Notes under the pieces: generated by a model | Told to the model about the DNA's origin: nothing | The model's input: the letters and a program-made list of their open reading frames with translations, nothing else | Databases searched by the model: none | Assembly (NCBI GenBank): GCA_017395725.1 | Contig: JAFQOB010000094.1 | Span: 1-6,328, forward strand | DNA length: 6,328 bases | Reading direction: 5' to 3' | DNA from: Clostridia bacterium | GTDB lineage: Bacteria > Bacillota_A > Clostridia > Oscillospirales > CAG-272 | Part shown: positions 5,844 through 6,328 of the stretch, in pieces | How the letters are laid out: every line of letters starts with the position of its first letter | Position numbering within the stretch: position 1 is the stretch's first letter | Program-made: the position numbers and the translations under genes

Positions 5844-6328
5844 ATGAAAAATAATTTGAAAAGAATATTTGTGCTTAGCTTATTTGTTGTGTGTTTGCTG
5901 TCTCTTTGTTCGTGCGATATGCTTGATGAAATTAAAAATAAGCAAGTGATATTTGACGAAGAGTATCCCGAAACAGTGGAATTTAGAGGAGAAAAATACG
6001 AGAGAATTACACTCAATCCATTTGTTAGTTTAAATTACGGAATATCAGATGTGGTATATGCAGAAAAAGAGATCTTTCCATTATTATTGCTTGAAAAATA
6101 TGGTAAATACAGTGTATATTACGAGAAAAACGATTTAATTTGTGTAAATTCCAGAGGTTATACAGAATTTGTTTATACTCATGAAGATAATGTAGACAAA
6201 TACAATAAAGCATTGGAGAATGAAGATTTGTCGCACTACAAATTTGAGTATTATGATTATGAGATTTCTACCGGCAAAAGAGTAGAAAAATCATATATTC
6301 TTAAGGATGATATTACTAAAATAATAAA
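5844..6328 (+). CDS. Putative lipoprotein, paralogue of the preceding gene (3' end beyond window)
   Basis: The frame is open from ATG 5844 to the window end, giving 161 codons plus two bases. GAGG at 5834-5837 lies six bases before the ATG, and only 17 bases separate it from the preceding stop, so it belongs to the same operon. The signal peptide MKNNLKRI plus a hydrophobic core ends in LCSCDMLDEIK (21-31), nearly identical to LCSCDLIDELK of its neighbour, with C24 again the likely lipidated residue. Further shared blocks are VEFRGEKYE (45-53), YAEKEIFPLLLLEKYGK (72-88) and YYEKNDLI (92-99). Between and after these, sequence and loop lengths differ clearly, so the duplication is old. The start of the mature chain has the same acidic, Tyr-rich make-up. 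If its length matches its neighbour, about 95 residues are missing. The local DNA is strikingly AT-rich (15 of 60 G+C at 6061-6120). Confidence 0.82.
   Translation, partial: MKNNLKRIFVLSLFVVCLLSLCSCDMLDEIKNKQVIFDEEYPETVEFRGEKYERITLNPFVSLNYGISDVVYAEKEIFPLLLLEKYGKYSVYYEKNDLICVNSRGYTEFVYTHEDNVDKYNKALENEDLSHYKFEYYDYEISTGKRVEKSYILKDDITKII

Noticed and set aside
5735..6213. Two minus-strand open frames of 93 and 62 codons
   Set aside because: They are antisense to the two lipoprotein genes, whose plus frames have signal peptides and mutual similarity.

Overview
The window looks like chromosomal DNA from a low- to mid-GC Clostridia-type Firmicute, probably an anaerobic gut lineage. The evidence is strong AGGAGG-type ribosome binding sites, near-consensus sigma-A promoters, a YtrA-type GntR regulator driving a two-component ABC-2 exporter, and Cys-lipoprotein signal peptides. 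Species cannot be read from the sequence. Hand-counted GC falls from 35/60 in the first 60 bases to 15/60 at 6061-6120, so base composition is uneven.

The window is divergently organised around an intergenic region at 2988-3168. To the left, on the minus strand, is a 723-residue polytopic membrane protein (816-2987) that resembles GT-C / family-39-like glycosyltransferases and has a roughly 145-residue extracytoplasmic domain near its N-terminus. It is followed by the first 246 codons of an FGGY-family sugar kinase (738 to 1, running off the window). The kinase has its own promoter directly behind the membrane protein's stop codon: a perfect TTGACA-N17-TATAAT overlaid by an 8-bp perfect inverted repeat. 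The two minus-strand genes are therefore probably regulated separately.

To the right, on the plus strand, is a tightly packed operon: a YtrA-like GntR repressor (3169-3528), an ABC ATPase (3525-4223), a six-helix ABC-2-type permease (4217-5038), and two tandem paralogous lipoproteins of unrecognised family (5050-5826, and 5844 to the window end, truncated). Neighbours overlap or sit 11-17 bases apart, each with its own ribosome binding site and with no terminator between them. A 26-bp imperfect palindrome overlaps the operon's -10 box and is the likely autoregulatory operator.

The most plausible reading of the operon is a ligand- or stress-responsive YtrAB-type exporter with two related surface lipoproteins. 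In Bacillus the YtrA system responds to cell-wall antibiotics, but the trigger and substrate here are unknown. The lipoprotein pair is the least explained part of the window. No RNA genes, mobile elements, CRISPR arrays or convincing intrinsic terminators were seen.
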